This document shows positions 28,930 through 37,371 of a stretch of DNA of 64,000 bases, piece by piece. The stretch comes from JAVVHH01 sp963835135 (GTDB taxonomy: Bacteria > Pseudomonadota > Alphaproteobacteria > Acetobacterales > Acetobacteraceae), in NCBI GenBank assembly GCA_963835135.1, contig CAWIEF010000002.1, forward strand, positions 1 through 64,000, written 5' to 3'. The position numbers and the translations under genes are program-made. Numbering within the stretch: the first letter of the stretch is position 1; each line of letters starts with the position of its first letter. The notes beneath the pieces were generated by a model. The model had not been told where the DNA came from and made no database searches. It saw only the letters and a list, made by a program, of their open reading frames with translations.

Positions 28930-29300
28930 GGCGGGCGCTCGCCCTCGCTCTGACCTTCGGCGCGCCCATCGCCCTGGCCGCCGCACCGCTCCCTCCCGCG
29001 AAGCTCGTGCTCAATTGCTACGTCGCCCAGTCGGGCGATCTCGCGCTGGGCCAGTTCGTCAGGCACCTCGAGATCTTCCCCGACCGCGGCATCGTCAGCA
29101 TCTCCGACGGTCTCGGCGGCGCCCCGCCCCAGTTCATCGGGAACGGCAAGCTCGTCACCTTCGACGCCGCGCATGTCGTCTACGATTTCGCCTCGCCCCG
29201 CTCCGGCGGCCGTACCGAGATCGACCGCAAAACCGGCGCACTGCTCTATTATGGCGACCGCGCCGTGGTCCGCGGCTCCTGCCAACCCTCGGAACTGTGA
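28926..29300 (+). CDS. Hypothetical secreted protein
   Basis: A 124-residue protein with a signal peptide (RRALALALTFGAPIALA, cleavage after about residue 20). The mature part has two cysteines (LNCYVAQ and RGSCQPS) that could form a disulphide, and beta-rich segments such as HVVYDFASPRSGGRTEIDRKTGAL. This last pattern, 'IDRxTGxLxY', resembles small periplasmic beta proteins, but I cannot name a family. The ATG overlaps the stop of the upstream hypothetical gene. Confidence 0.65.
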   Translation: MRRALALALTFGAPIALAAAPLPPAKLVLNCYVAQSGDLALGQFVRHLEIFPDRGIVSISDGLGGAPPQFIGNGKLVTFDAAHVVYDFASPRSGGRTEIDRKTGALLYYGDRAVVRGSCQPSEL

Positions 29301-29347
29301 CCGGCCGCACCTATGCGCGACTCGGCGGCGTCTGACCTACTGGGACC

Positions 29348-29557
29348 ATGGCGCTCGACCCCGACACCCCCGATTACGGCACCGTCAAGCTGACCCACCA
29401 CGCCACGATGGGTGAGCGCGCCGAAACGCTCCGCCGGCGATCTGGCCGCAAATCCTCGCAGCCCGAGTGCCTGGTGATCGGCCATGCCTGGACCGAAGAA
29501 CCCAGCCGGCATGGCGGCTCGATTTGCATCGTCTGCCAAGTCGTGCGGTTCCCCTGA
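29348..29557 (+). CDS. Small hypothetical protein with C-terminal Cys motif
   Basis: A 69-residue basic/polar protein. Its C-terminal part has PECLVIGHAWTEEPSRHGGSI followed by CIVCQVVRF, i.e. Cys, His, His and CxxC that could bind zinc. No family is recognised. The codon pattern follows the surrounding genes, but the ribosome binding site is not strong, so this is a probable rather than certain gene. It follows the secreted protein gene on the same strand by about 47 bp. Confidence 0.45.
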   Translation: MALDPDTPDYGTVKLTHHATMGERAETLRRRSGRKSSQPECLVIGHAWTEEPSRHGGSICIVCQVVRFP

Positions 29558-29710
29558 CCCTTGCGCGGACGACCGCGCTGACCTAGCGTCCGCGGATGAC
29601 GTGTTGGATGAAGTCGCGAATTAGCATCACGGCCGCCTGAGGCGCCGTGTCGTCCTTACGGTCGCGGTGACGGGCCGTGTTCGCCAATCATCCAGCGAAA
29701 GCCAAATACC

Positions 29711-29971
29711 ATGGTCCAGTCCGTGACCTTTGACCTGCTTGCCCATGCCGAGCCAGGGCTACTGCCTCGCGTGCTGGTGCCGTTCGCCCGTCGCGACCTC
29801 GCCGCCGATCAGCTCCGTGCCCGCCGCTTCGGCGACACGATGCAGGTCACCCTCATGTTCGACGCGATGCCGGGCGAAATGGTCCGTCTCGTCGAGGGCA
29901 ATCTGCGCCAGATCGTCGGTGTGCACCGCGTCGAGGTCACGCTCCGGGGCCATGTGCGCGCGGTAGCCTGA
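29711..29971 (+). CDS. ACT-domain-like small protein
   Basis: An 86-residue protein that fits a single ACT-type fold: LLAHAEPGLLPRVLVPFARRDLAADQLRARR is the typical first strand, helix and second strand with the glycine after the first strand, and it ends with a second helix (MVRLVEGNLRQIVGV) and strand. ACT domains bind small molecules, often amino acids, and regulate metabolic enzymes. Similar orphan ACT proteins resemble the small subunit of acetolactate synthase, but no ilv gene is near. The gap 29558-29710 before it holds nothing I recognise. Confidence 0.65.
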   Translation: MVQSVTFDLLAHAEPGLLPRVLVPFARRDLAADQLRARRFGDTMQVTLMFDAMPGEMVRLVEGNLRQIVGVHRVEVTLRGHVRAVA

Positions 29972-30002
29972 ACGGCGAGCAACTTGTATAAGCCCGGCAT
30001 CC

Positions 30003-30079
30003 GCGCCCTTAGCTCAGTAGGATAGAGCGGCGGCCTTCTAATCCGCATGTCGGGGGTTCGAATCCCTCAGGGCGCGCCA
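30003..30079 (+). tRNA. tRNA-Arg (anticodon TCT)
   Basis: A complete cloverleaf of 77 bases. The acceptor GCGCCCT pairs with AGGGCGC. There is a D-arm AGCTCAGTAGGATAGAGC, an anticodon loop CTTCTAA with anticodon TCT, a T-arm with GGTTCGAATCC, and an encoded CCA end at 30077-30079. It decodes AGA (and by wobble AGG) arginine codons, rare in a GC-rich genome. It ends 2 bp from the convergent rsmA stop. Confidence 0.96.
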
Positions 30080-30081
30080 CC

Positions 30082-30813
30082 TTAAAGCAGCCGGACAAGA
30101 CGGTCCCATTCGGCGATGGCGAGCGTTTCCGCCCGCCGGTCGGCGGCAATGCCGGCACGGTCAAGCAGCGCTTCGCCGCCCAGAGCGCGCAGGCTGCCCC
30201 GCAACATCTTCCGACGCTGCCCGAACGCCGCGGCGGTCAGCCGCTCCATCGCGCTGAACACGTCCGCGGGCGGCTGCTCCGTGTTCGGCGTCAGCCCGAC
30301 CACGGCCGACCACACTTTCGGCGGGGGCGTGAACGCCGCCGGGGGCAGCCGGAGCCATAACGCCGCCGCGCAGGTCCACTGCGCAAGCACGCTGAGCCGG
30401 CCGAAGCCGCTCGTGTTCGGCGCCGCGCAGATCCGCTCCGCCACCTCGAGCTGGAACATCAGCGTCATCCGCTCCCATGACCCGGCCTGCCGCAACCATC
30501 CCACCAACAGCGGCGTCGCCACGTTGTACGGCAAATTCGCCGCCAGCTGCCGAGGCGCCGTGCTTAGCGTGGCCAGATCCAACCCCGTCGCATCCGCCTC
30601 CATGACGGTCAGCCGATCCGGATAGTGCGCCTGCAGGTCCGCCAGCGCTGCGATCGCCCTCCGGTCCAGCTCCACCGCGAGCACCCGTTTGGCTCCGACG
30701 GCGAGCAGCGACCGCGTCAGCCCGCCCGGGCCCGGCCCGACCTCGACCACGTCTCGCCCGGCCAGGTCCCCCGGCAGCCGGGCGATCCTGAACGTCAGCC
30801 CCGGGTCGAGCAA
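30082..30813 (-). CDS. rsmA: 16S rRNA (adenine(1518)/(1519)-N6)-dimethyltransferase RsmA (KsgA)
   Basis: Dimethylates the two adjacent adenosines in the 16S 3' helix. The sequence shows VEVGPGPGGLTR (SAM motif), AVELDRRAIAAL, and the catalytic NLPYN motif. The called start is a TTG at 30813, giving 243 residues. However, the frame stays open for about 40 codons upstream and encodes the conserved family opening LPPLREVIAKHG...RRSLGQHFLLD, which should belong to the protein. No ATG, GTG or TTG exists in that extension. The real start is therefore either non-canonical or lost. surA lies directly upstream; the pdxA gene that normally sits between them is absent. Confidence 0.88.
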   Translation of the reverse strand: MLDPGLTFRIARLPGDLAGRDVVEVGPGPGGLTRSLLAVGAKRVLAVELDRRAIAALADLQAHYPDRLTVMEADATGLDLATLSTAPRQLAANLPYNVATPLLVGWLRQAGSWERMTLMFQLEVAERICAAPNTSGFGRLSVLAQWTCAAALWLRLPPAAFTPPPKVWSAVVGLTPNTEQPPADVFSAMERLTAAAFGQRRKMLRGSLRALGGEALLDRAGIAADRRAETLAIAEWDRLVRLL

Positions 30814-30901
30814 GAAATGCTGCCCGAGCGAGCGCCGCGCATCGAGCCCGTGCTTGGCGATGACCTCGCGAAGCGGCGGTAGGTCCTCGCCCGTCGTTCC
30901 G

Positions 30902-32251
30902 CTAACGGGCGGCGACGCCGTCCACCCGCATGTCCATCACCGCCCGGCGGCGCAGATCGCGCTGCAGCTGACGCGACGTCAGCTCGACGCGCTCGCTCAA
31001 CAGACGATTGCTGATCTCCTGCCGGGCCGGCGCCCCATCGGTCTTGACCTCGCGCGAGCACACCATCACCACCGCAACGCCGTCGCTCGACACCAAGGGC
31101 CGGCTCGCTTGGCTGATCGGTAAGGTGCCGATCAGCTGGCGCAGCGGCACCGACCCCACTCCCTCCAGCCGGACCTCGCCCGGGTCGGACGGCCGCGTCT
31201 TGCCCGCCCGTTCGTTGGCGGCTTCCATGTCAGGGCACGACTTTGCGGTCTTGCTGATCTGCGCCGCCTGCTCGACCGCCTTTTTCTGCTGCTCGGTCGG
31301 AGCGGCCGGGTTGACCGCCGACGTGAACGGGATGAACACCTGCCGCAGGTTCAGCACCGTCGATTGGTCCTGACCGATCACCCGCTTGCTCGCCAGGGTG
31401 ACGATGTCGATCCCGCCCGGGACCCGCACCGGGTTGCTGACCGCCCCCGGCGGCATCTCGCGGACGACGGCCGCCACCTCGGGATCAAGCTGGCTTGCCC
31501 GCACCCAGCCGATGTCGCCACCCTGCAACGCGGTCTGCGCCTGGCTGAATTGGGCCGCCACGACCGGGAACGGCGCGCCCCGGCGCAACTCGCCGATGAC
31601 GGTTTCGGCGAACCGCTGGGCGTCGCCGGCTTTGGCCGGGTCGTCGATCGGGATGAAGATCTCGCCCACGTGGTATTCCGGCTGCCCGGTCTGCGCCTTG
31701 AACAGCCGCTGCTGCTCGGCGACGTCGGCGTCGGTGATGTCGCCCTTGGCGCCTAGTTCCTCGCGCAGCACCTTCTGCCAGCCCAACTGCACCCGGACCT
31801 GATCGATCAGCGTGCGGAGCGCCACCCCGCGCCCCTGCAACGCCGTTCCCAGCGCGCCCTTGGCCATCCCGTTACGGCCTTCGATTTCGCTGATCGCTTC
31901 GGCGATCTCGCGGTCGCCGACCACGATCTTGCGCCGCTGTACCTCTTGCAGCCGCAGCCGCTCGTCCACCAATTGCTTGAGCACCTGCGGCTTCAGCCGG
32001 TCCAACACCTCCGGCGTCACCGGCAGCCCGGTGCTCAAGGCGAACAGGCGACCACGCGCGGTGACGTCCCCGGAGGTGATGGCGTCGCCATTGACGACGG
32101 CGACGATCTTTTCCGAACTCATTGGCTCGGCCGGCGCAGCCGGCGCCAGCGGCGGCCGCCTTTGCGCCGCCGCCGGCACGATCTGCAGGGCCGCGGCACT
32201 GCCGACCACGGCAAGGGCAGCACAGAGGAGAAGCGGGCGGTGGCTTGGCAT
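30902..32251 (-). CDS. surA: SurA-like periplasmic chaperone/peptidylprolyl isomerase
   Basis: A 449-residue periplasmic protein with a signal peptide (cleaved near AAAQR). A SurA N-terminal domain (KIVAVVNGDAITSGDV, then QVLKQLVDERLRLQE) is followed by parvulin-type segments EYHVGEIFIPI and a second diverged one around NLRQVFIPF. SurA escorts outer-membrane proteins, including LptD, to the BAM complex. It lies 25 bp after lptD on the same strand, the classic lptD-surA arrangement. The parvulin repeat is less obvious in the second half, as in many alphaproteobacterial SurA proteins. Confidence 0.88.
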   Translation of the reverse strand: MPSHRPLLLCAALAVVGSAAALQIVPAAAQRRPPLAPAAPAEPMSSEKIVAVVNGDAITSGDVTARGRLFALSTGLPVTPEVLDRLKPQVLKQLVDERLRLQEVQRRKIVVGDREIAEAISEIEGRNGMAKGALGTALQGRGVALRTLIDQVRVQLGWQKVLREELGAKGDITDADVAEQQRLFKAQTGQPEYHVGEIFIPIDDPAKAGDAQRFAETVIGELRRGAPFPVVAAQFSQAQTALQGGDIGWVRASQLDPEVAAVVREMPPGAVSNPVRVPGGIDIVTLASKRVIGQDQSTVLNLRQVFIPFTSAVNPAAPTEQQKKAVEQAAQISKTAKSCPDMEAANERAGKTRPSDPGEVRLEGVGSVPLRQLIGTLPISQASRPLVSSDGVAVVMVCSREVKTDGAPARQEISNRLLSERVELTSRQLQRDLRRRAVMDMRVDGVAAR

Positions 32252-32276
32252 GGGGCGCGTCCTGATCTGCGGCGGT

Positions 32277-34505
32277 TCAGAACGCGTTGAAGCCGAACTG
32301 TCCGACGGTCTTGAAGGTCACCTGGAACAATACCAGCGTCGCGCCATTGTCACCATTCAAAGATGTGTAACGCCGGCTAACGTTGGCATCTAGGACCAGA
32401 CATTCGTTCTCATAGGTCGCGCGCACGCCAGCGGCCACCATTTTATTGAGCGCCAGATCGCGGCGGGCAAATCCCGAGAAGCGGTATTGGTTGAAATTAC
32501 CTGTCGCCGACAACGTCACCTCGTTGCGCGGCTGGTAATAACTCGCCGGGATCGTCGCAGTATCGTAGAAGGTGTATGGGTTGACGTCCGAATACAGGTA
32601 GCCGGCGCTCAAGCGGAAATGCTCGTAGCCCGTGCTGCCCTGCACATCGGCGAACCGCAGGCTCAGGTTGCGCCGGTCCAGCCGGGTCCGCCCGGTCAGG
32701 TCGAACCAGCTTGCCGGGGTGAAAGTCGTTCGAGTCACGATGTCGGACGCCCGATGCTCGAGGCCGCTGCCAACCGGGAACGTGTCCGACGCTTTCGAGC
32801 GGAAACTCTGCCCGACGAGGTTGTCCAGGCTCATGCCGCCCGCGGTCCAATTCACGTGCAGCCCGGCATTGATCCGGCCGCCTCCCTCCTGCCGGTCGAT
32901 GCCAGGATACTTGTTGATCGAAAACAGGTTCTGGTCGGTGAACTCGAAGTCCAGGCTGTCCTCGTTCGGGATCGTCTTGCGCTTCAGCCCCGCCGTGTAT
33001 GGTCCGACGATCGCCTGAACGATTGGCTCGATCACCTGCCGCCCCTGGCCTTCCCGCAGAAACGGCCACCTCACCTCGAGCGCCACATTCGGCTGCGCCT
33101 GGGCCGTCGTCGCCGACGTCACCGGCGCGTAGTTTGGCGGCTCGTTCAGCGCCGTCGCGTGATAGGCCGCAGCATCCGCCTGCACCGTCAGGGTCCACTG
33201 CTGTCCCAGGGTGTTCTGGAATGGCCGGTCCCAGCGCAGCGATGAACTCAACCGCTGCGTGCTGGTCCCGGTGTCGCGGATGACGTTGAAGTCCTGGGTG
33301 TTGTAGCTGAACCGGCCTCCCAGCGCATCGGGCTCGCCGAAGAAGCTGTAGGTGTAGCGTGGCAACACATAGGGCAGGCGCGACTGCCTGATGCTCGACA
33401 CCAGCCCCTGATAGGCCTGTGAATCGAGGCGGCTGTACGCCCCGGTGCCGAAGCCTTCGATGAAGACGTTCGAGGTCAGGATGTCGGCGTGATTGTTGAA
33501 CTTGTAGTCGCGCAGGTAGACCGAGGACGTCGCGCGGTTCAGGTTGAAACCGTAACGCCAGGTGTCGTTGTACGAGAAATTGCCGTCCGAGAAGATTGCG
33601 GCCTGGCCCTTGCCCTGATCGTAGCCCAGCCCGAGGTCGATGTTGATCGCGCCATCGTTGAACCGCCGTCGATACAGCGAATCGACGTTCAGATACTGGT
33701 CGGTGTTGAACGTCGGCGTGAACGTCGCGTCCGATTGGTCGTCGATCGCCCAGTAGTAGGGTGTCTGCACGAACTGCCCGAGGTTCTTCACGTGCCCGTA
33801 GGACGGGATCAGGAAGCCGCTGGCCCGCTTCACCGATGGGTCGACATGCCAGAAATACGGCAGCCAGCCGACCGGAATGCCGTAGATGTCCAGCACCGCG
33901 TCGCGATACTCGATGCGATGATTGACCTGGTCTTGCACGGCATCGCGGGCCCGGATCTGCCACAGCGGCGACTTGGTCGGGTCTTTCGCGCAGAGATTGC
34001 ACGTCGTGTAGATCGCGCGGCTCATCTCGTTGACCTTGCCCTCGGTCCGCCGCGCGCCGTTGGCCACCAGCCGTCCGTTCTCGGCGAGGATGGCGCTCAT
34101 CTCCCGCAGCACGCCGTCCCGCATGCCCTGGGTCAGCTCCGCGTAGTCGCTGAACAGCACCTGGCCGTCCGGCTCGATCATGGTGACGTGACCCATCGCC
34201 GCCACGACGTCGGTGTTGCGGTCGAAGGTGATCCGGTCGGCCCGGATGATGTGATCGTTCTGCCAGGCTTCGACGTTGCCGGTCGCGGTCACCAGCCCGT
34301 GGTCGCGGTCGTAGCTCACCTGGTCGGCCGTGAACGCGACCGGGTCGTTGCGCGTGATCGGCTTGGCCGGAGGCCCGGGCGCACGCCGACGGGTGAACTG
34401 CGCCGCCGCCGGGTCGGTGGCGGCCATCATGCCCAGCCCGGCTAACGACAGCAGGAGCAGGCGTCTGATCCACGGCACGTCGGTCCTGCGGGTCTGGCGG
34501 GGCAT
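32277..34505 (-). CDS. lptD: LPS-assembly protein LptD
   Basis: A 742-residue outer-membrane barrel. After a signal peptide (AATDPAAAQF, residue ~36) an OstA/LptA-like N-terminal domain follows (VAFTADQVSYDRDHGLVTATGNVE), with the cysteine pair CNLC. Next comes a long beta-barrel with alternating aromatic strands and the C-terminal YENECLVLDANVSRRY signature, ending in Phe. LptD with LptE inserts lipopolysaccharide into the outer leaflet. It is followed by surA in one operon. The Cys in the last strand region could form the disulphide with the N-domain, as in other LptD proteins. Confidence 0.93.
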   Translation of the reverse strand: MPRQTRRTDVPWIRRLLLLSLAGLGMMAATDPAAAQFTRRRAPGPPAKPITRNDPVAFTADQVSYDRDHGLVTATGNVEAWQNDHIIRADRITFDRNTDVVAAMGHVTMIEPDGQVLFSDYAELTQGMRDGVLREMSAILAENGRLVANGARRTEGKVNEMSRAIYTTCNLCAKDPTKSPLWQIRARDAVQDQVNHRIEYRDAVLDIYGIPVGWLPYFWHVDPSVKRASGFLIPSYGHVKNLGQFVQTPYYWAIDDQSDATFTPTFNTDQYLNVDSLYRRRFNDGAINIDLGLGYDQGKGQAAIFSDGNFSYNDTWRYGFNLNRATSSVYLRDYKFNNHADILTSNVFIEGFGTGAYSRLDSQAYQGLVSSIRQSRLPYVLPRYTYSFFGEPDALGGRFSYNTQDFNVIRDTGTSTQRLSSSLRWDRPFQNTLGQQWTLTVQADAAAYHATALNEPPNYAPVTSATTAQAQPNVALEVRWPFLREGQGRQVIEPIVQAIVGPYTAGLKRKTIPNEDSLDFEFTDQNLFSINKYPGIDRQEGGGRINAGLHVNWTAGGMSLDNLVGQSFRSKASDTFPVGSGLEHRASDIVTRTTFTPASWFDLTGRTRLDRRNLSLRFADVQGSTGYEHFRLSAGYLYSDVNPYTFYDTATIPASYYQPRNEVTLSATGNFNQYRFSGFARRDLALNKMVAAGVRATYENECLVLDANVSRRYTSLNGDNGATLVLFQVTFKTVGQFGFNAF

Positions 34506-34658
34506 GTCGCTCTATACAGTCCCCCTGCCGGGGACAAAAGCGCCCGGCGGCTTTCCCGCCCGCGTGGTAGCGTCACAGCCACAAACCCATTGATATCAGC
34601 CCCAACGCCGCACGCGCCGGTTGCGCCGGCCGGGGTTTTGCGCCAGTCCTCGCCAACA

Positions 34659-35663
34659 ATGGATCCGGCGCCCTTCCACCGATACCTGATCGTCTTCGCC
34701 GCGACCCTGATCGGCATCATCGCAGTGGTTTGGGCCTACACCGCCGCCCTCCCCATGGCCTTCATGGAAAGCGGCTACGCGTCGTGGACGGCCAAGAGGC
34801 ACCTCCTGCACGACTGTCAGCTCGGCCAGATCGCCTTTTTCGGCGACTCGCGGCTCGAGGCCGGTCTCGAGCCCGCCAGCCTGCCCATCCCCGCGACCAA
34901 TTTCGGCTTAGCGGCCGGCACCGCCATCGAGACGCGGGTCGCCATCGACCGCGCGCTCACCTGTCCCACGCTGCCGCGCCAGGCCGTGATCTCCCTCGCG
35001 CCCGAGCATTTCGGACCGGTCAGCCGCTTTTTCTGGACGCTCTCCATCCGCTACGGCTTCCTGTCAGGCGGCGACGTCCTCGCCATCGAGCGCCTTGCGT
35101 CCGATCTCGGCGACACGGAAAGCCTTGCCACTCCCACTCCTGACGGTCTCGGCGGCCGGGCGCGTGATTGGTTTTATGCGGCCGGATTCCCCTCGCTCTC
35201 ATTCGGCAATCTCGTCCAGGGCCGCATCTTTGGGCGCTACGGCGTCAACCAGGCGCGCCTTGCCTCGGTGACCGCCGACCGCGGCTGGGCGCCTTACGTC
35301 GGCGGCAACCCGGTCCGCCCCGAACATCCCGAACGCTTCATCGTCATGGCGCTGCAGCAGGCCGAGCTCGAGGCTGCTCTCGCCGCGCTCCGCACCAAGG
35401 GCGTTCCGGCCGCGCTCCTGATCATGCCGTTCGCCGCGACGCACGGCGAGACCGACGCGACGTTGACCGCTTACCACAGCTACCTCGCCGGCATTGCCGC
35501 CCAAGCCGGCGCCACCCTGCTCGACGGCATCCCAGTGTGGCCGCCGCAGTTCTTTGCTGATGGCACCCATCTCGATCCCGCCGGCGCTCGGGTCTTCACG
35601 ACCAAGCTCGCCGCCTGCCTCCACGACGGAACGGTGCAGGCCCCCTGCGATCTCAACCCATGA
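34659..35663 (+). CDS. SGNH/GDSL-like hydrolase with membrane anchor
   Basis: A 334-residue protein with one N-terminal membrane segment (YLIVFAATLIGIIAVVWAYTA) and a periplasmic SGNH-type fold. Block I is FFGDSRLEAGLEP, with Ser in GDS, and the C-terminal block is DGTHLDPAGARVF with the Asp-x-x-His pair. Such proteins often remove or transfer acyl or acetyl groups on envelope polysaccharides; the substrate is unknown. I start at the ATG 34659. It is on the opposite strand between lptG and lptD, convergent with lptG (22 bp apart) and divergent from lptD. Confidence 0.75.
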   Translation: MDPAPFHRYLIVFAATLIGIIAVVWAYTAALPMAFMESGYASWTAKRHLLHDCQLGQIAFFGDSRLEAGLEPASLPIPATNFGLAAGTAIETRVAIDRALTCPTLPRQAVISLAPEHFGPVSRFFWTLSIRYGFLSGGDVLAIERLASDLGDTESLATPTPDGLGGRARDWFYAAGFPSLSFGNLVQGRIFGRYGVNQARLASVTADRGWAPYVGGNPVRPEHPERFIVMALQQAELEAALAALRTKGVPAALLIMPFAATHGETDATLTAYHSYLAGIAAQAGATLLDGIPVWPPQFFADGTHLDPAGARVFTTKLAACLHDGTVQAPCDLNP

Positions 35664-35685
35664 GACGGATGCGCATCAGCGAGCG

Positions 35686-36792
35686 CTAACCGTCCTCGAG
35701 ATGCAGCAGGAGAGCAACCGCCAGCATCAACCCAGCGCCGGCCGGCGCCCAGGCCGCGAGCGGCGCGGGCAACGTCCCGGATTGCCCGAACTCCTCCGCC
35801 ACCTTGCTCACAACGAACAACAGGAACCCGGCCGCCACCCCGCTCGCGATCATCTGGGCCACGCCGCCCCGCCGCGTCGCCCGCATGCTGAACCCGGCCG
35901 CCACCAGCGCCATCGTCCCCGCCAGCAGCGGCAACGCCAGCAGTGCTTGGAAATGCAGCCGGTGCCGGATCGCCGAAAAGCCCGACCGCTCCAACAATCC
36001 GATGAAGTCGGGCAGCGCCCACACGCTCAGCGTGTCAGGGCTGGCAAAGCTGTCCTGCACCCGTCCGACCGTCAGATCCGTGGGCAGCGTCATCGTTCCG
36101 ATCGTCTCCGGCAACTTATCCGGCAACATGCGATTCGCGTTCTCCAAAAGCCAATCGCCGCGTTGCAGCACCGCCCGGGTCGCCTCGACCCGCGCCAGCA
36201 GCCGGTCCTGGTCGTCGAGCCGGAACACGCTCACATCGTTGGCGATCAGCGTCTTACGGTCGATCGACACGGTCCGCGCATGCAGGATCGCCACCCCGCC
36301 CGGCTGCAACTGGCGATCCGACTGGCGCAACCACAACTGGCCGCCGGTCAGCGCGGTCGAGCCGGCCGCCGTCTTGAGATAAGCATTGTCGAGCGCCTCC
36401 GCCCGCGCCAGCATCGCCGACGCCAACGGGCTCACGGCGCCGGTCGCGATGGCGCCCAGCATCATCGCGCACAGCAGCGGCGCCGAAAGGAAGTGCCACG
36501 CCGACACCCCCGCCGCCCGCGCCACGATCAACTCGCTCGATCGAGTTAGGCGCCAAAACGCCAGGATGCCCCCGAGCAGGACGGCGAACGGCAGGATCTG
36601 CATGGCCACAAACGGGATGCGCAATCCCGCGATCTGCACCACGAGCCCGAACGTCGCGTCCGGCTTGGTCGCCGATCGCCGGAGCAGCTCGATGAAATCG
36701 AACAGCGAGACGATCCCTGCGAGCGCCGCCAGCATCGACAACACCGCCGCCATGAACTGTCGCGCAATGTAGAAGCTGAGAGTCACGGCCAT
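35686..36792 (-). CDS. lptG: LPS export ABC transporter permease LptG
   Basis: A 368-residue YjgP/YjgQ permease. TM1 region LSFYIARQFMAAVLSML and FDFIELLRRS, then IPFAVLLGG-like segments in the first half and a periplasmic beta-jellyroll part in the middle (GGVAILHARTVS), and three C-terminal membrane helices. With LptF and LptB2 it extracts LPS from the inner membrane and passes it to LptC/A. The ATG at 36792 fits the family N-terminus. lptF normally adjoins lptG, but the gene upstream is the divergent holC. Confidence 0.88.
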   Translation of the reverse strand: MAVTLSFYIARQFMAAVLSMLAALAGIVSLFDFIELLRRSATKPDATFGLVVQIAGLRIPFVAMQILPFAVLLGGILAFWRLTRSSELIVARAAGVSAWHFLSAPLLCAMMLGAIATGAVSPLASAMLARAEALDNAYLKTAAGSTALTGGQLWLRQSDRQLQPGGVAILHARTVSIDRKTLIANDVSVFRLDDQDRLLARVEATRAVLQRGDWLLENANRMLPDKLPETIGTMTLPTDLTVGRVQDSFASPDTLSVWALPDFIGLLERSGFSAIRHRLHFQALLALPLLAGTMALVAAGFSMRATRRGGVAQMIASGVAAGFLLFVVSKVAEEFGQSGTLPAPLAAWAPAGAGLMLAVALLLHLEDG

Positions 36793-36893
36793 CCCGCCTT
36801 CTACTCCCCCAGCCGCTCCGATACACTCCCCCCGGGCAGCCTCTCCGGCTCGGTGACGGCTGCGGCCGCACCGCACCGCCTTCGGAACCAGCC

Positions 36894-37346
36894 ATGGCCG
36901 ACATCGGCTTCTACCATCTCACCCGGACGACGATCGAACAGGCGCTCCCCGCTCTGCTCGGCCGCACCCTGGCGGCGGGCGAGCGCGCCGTCATCCTGTG
37001 CGCCACCCCCGCCCGCGCCGACGCGCTGAGCCAGACGCTGTGGGACTGCAAGGACCCGGACTGGCTGCCGAACGCCACCGCCCGCACCCCCGCCGGCAAG
37101 CAGGCCCCCGCTCTCCAACCCATCTGGCTGACCGACGCCGAGGAGCGCCCCAACGCCGCGCGCTTCCTGTTCCTCCTTGATGGCCGCGAGGCGCCTCTGC
37201 ACGATTGGCTCCGGATTTTCGACCTGTTCGACGGCTCCGACCCGGCCTCCGTCACCTCGGCCCGTCTCCGCTGGACGACGGCGAAAGCTGCCGGCCACGA
37301 CCTGACCTACTGGAAACAAACGGATCGCGGCTGGTCCAAGAGCTGA
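36894..37346 (+). CDS. holC: DNA polymerase III chi subunit, HolC
   Basis: A 150-residue protein with the chi-subunit opening DIGFYHLTRTTIEQALPALL, a central LCATPARADALSQTLWDCKDPDWLPN and WLTDAEERPNAARFLFLLDG. Chi links the clamp loader to single-strand binding protein at the replication fork. The gene is divergent from lptG. It has no pepA upstream, which is the more common neighbour in other genomes. Confidence 0.92.
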   Translation: MADIGFYHLTRTTIEQALPALLGRTLAAGERAVILCATPARADALSQTLWDCKDPDWLPNATARTPAGKQAPALQPIWLTDAEERPNAARFLFLLDGREAPLHDWLRIFDLFDGSDPASVTSARLRWTTAKAAGHDLTYWKQTDRGWSKS

Positions 37347-37371
37347 CCGTCGCTCGTCGAGGGAACCACCC

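Noticed and set aside
32497..34473. A 658-codon frame in another phase of the minus strand within lptD
   Set aside because: It is a phase-shifted shadow of lptD; the composition is Arg/Pro/Gly-rich and no motif is seen.
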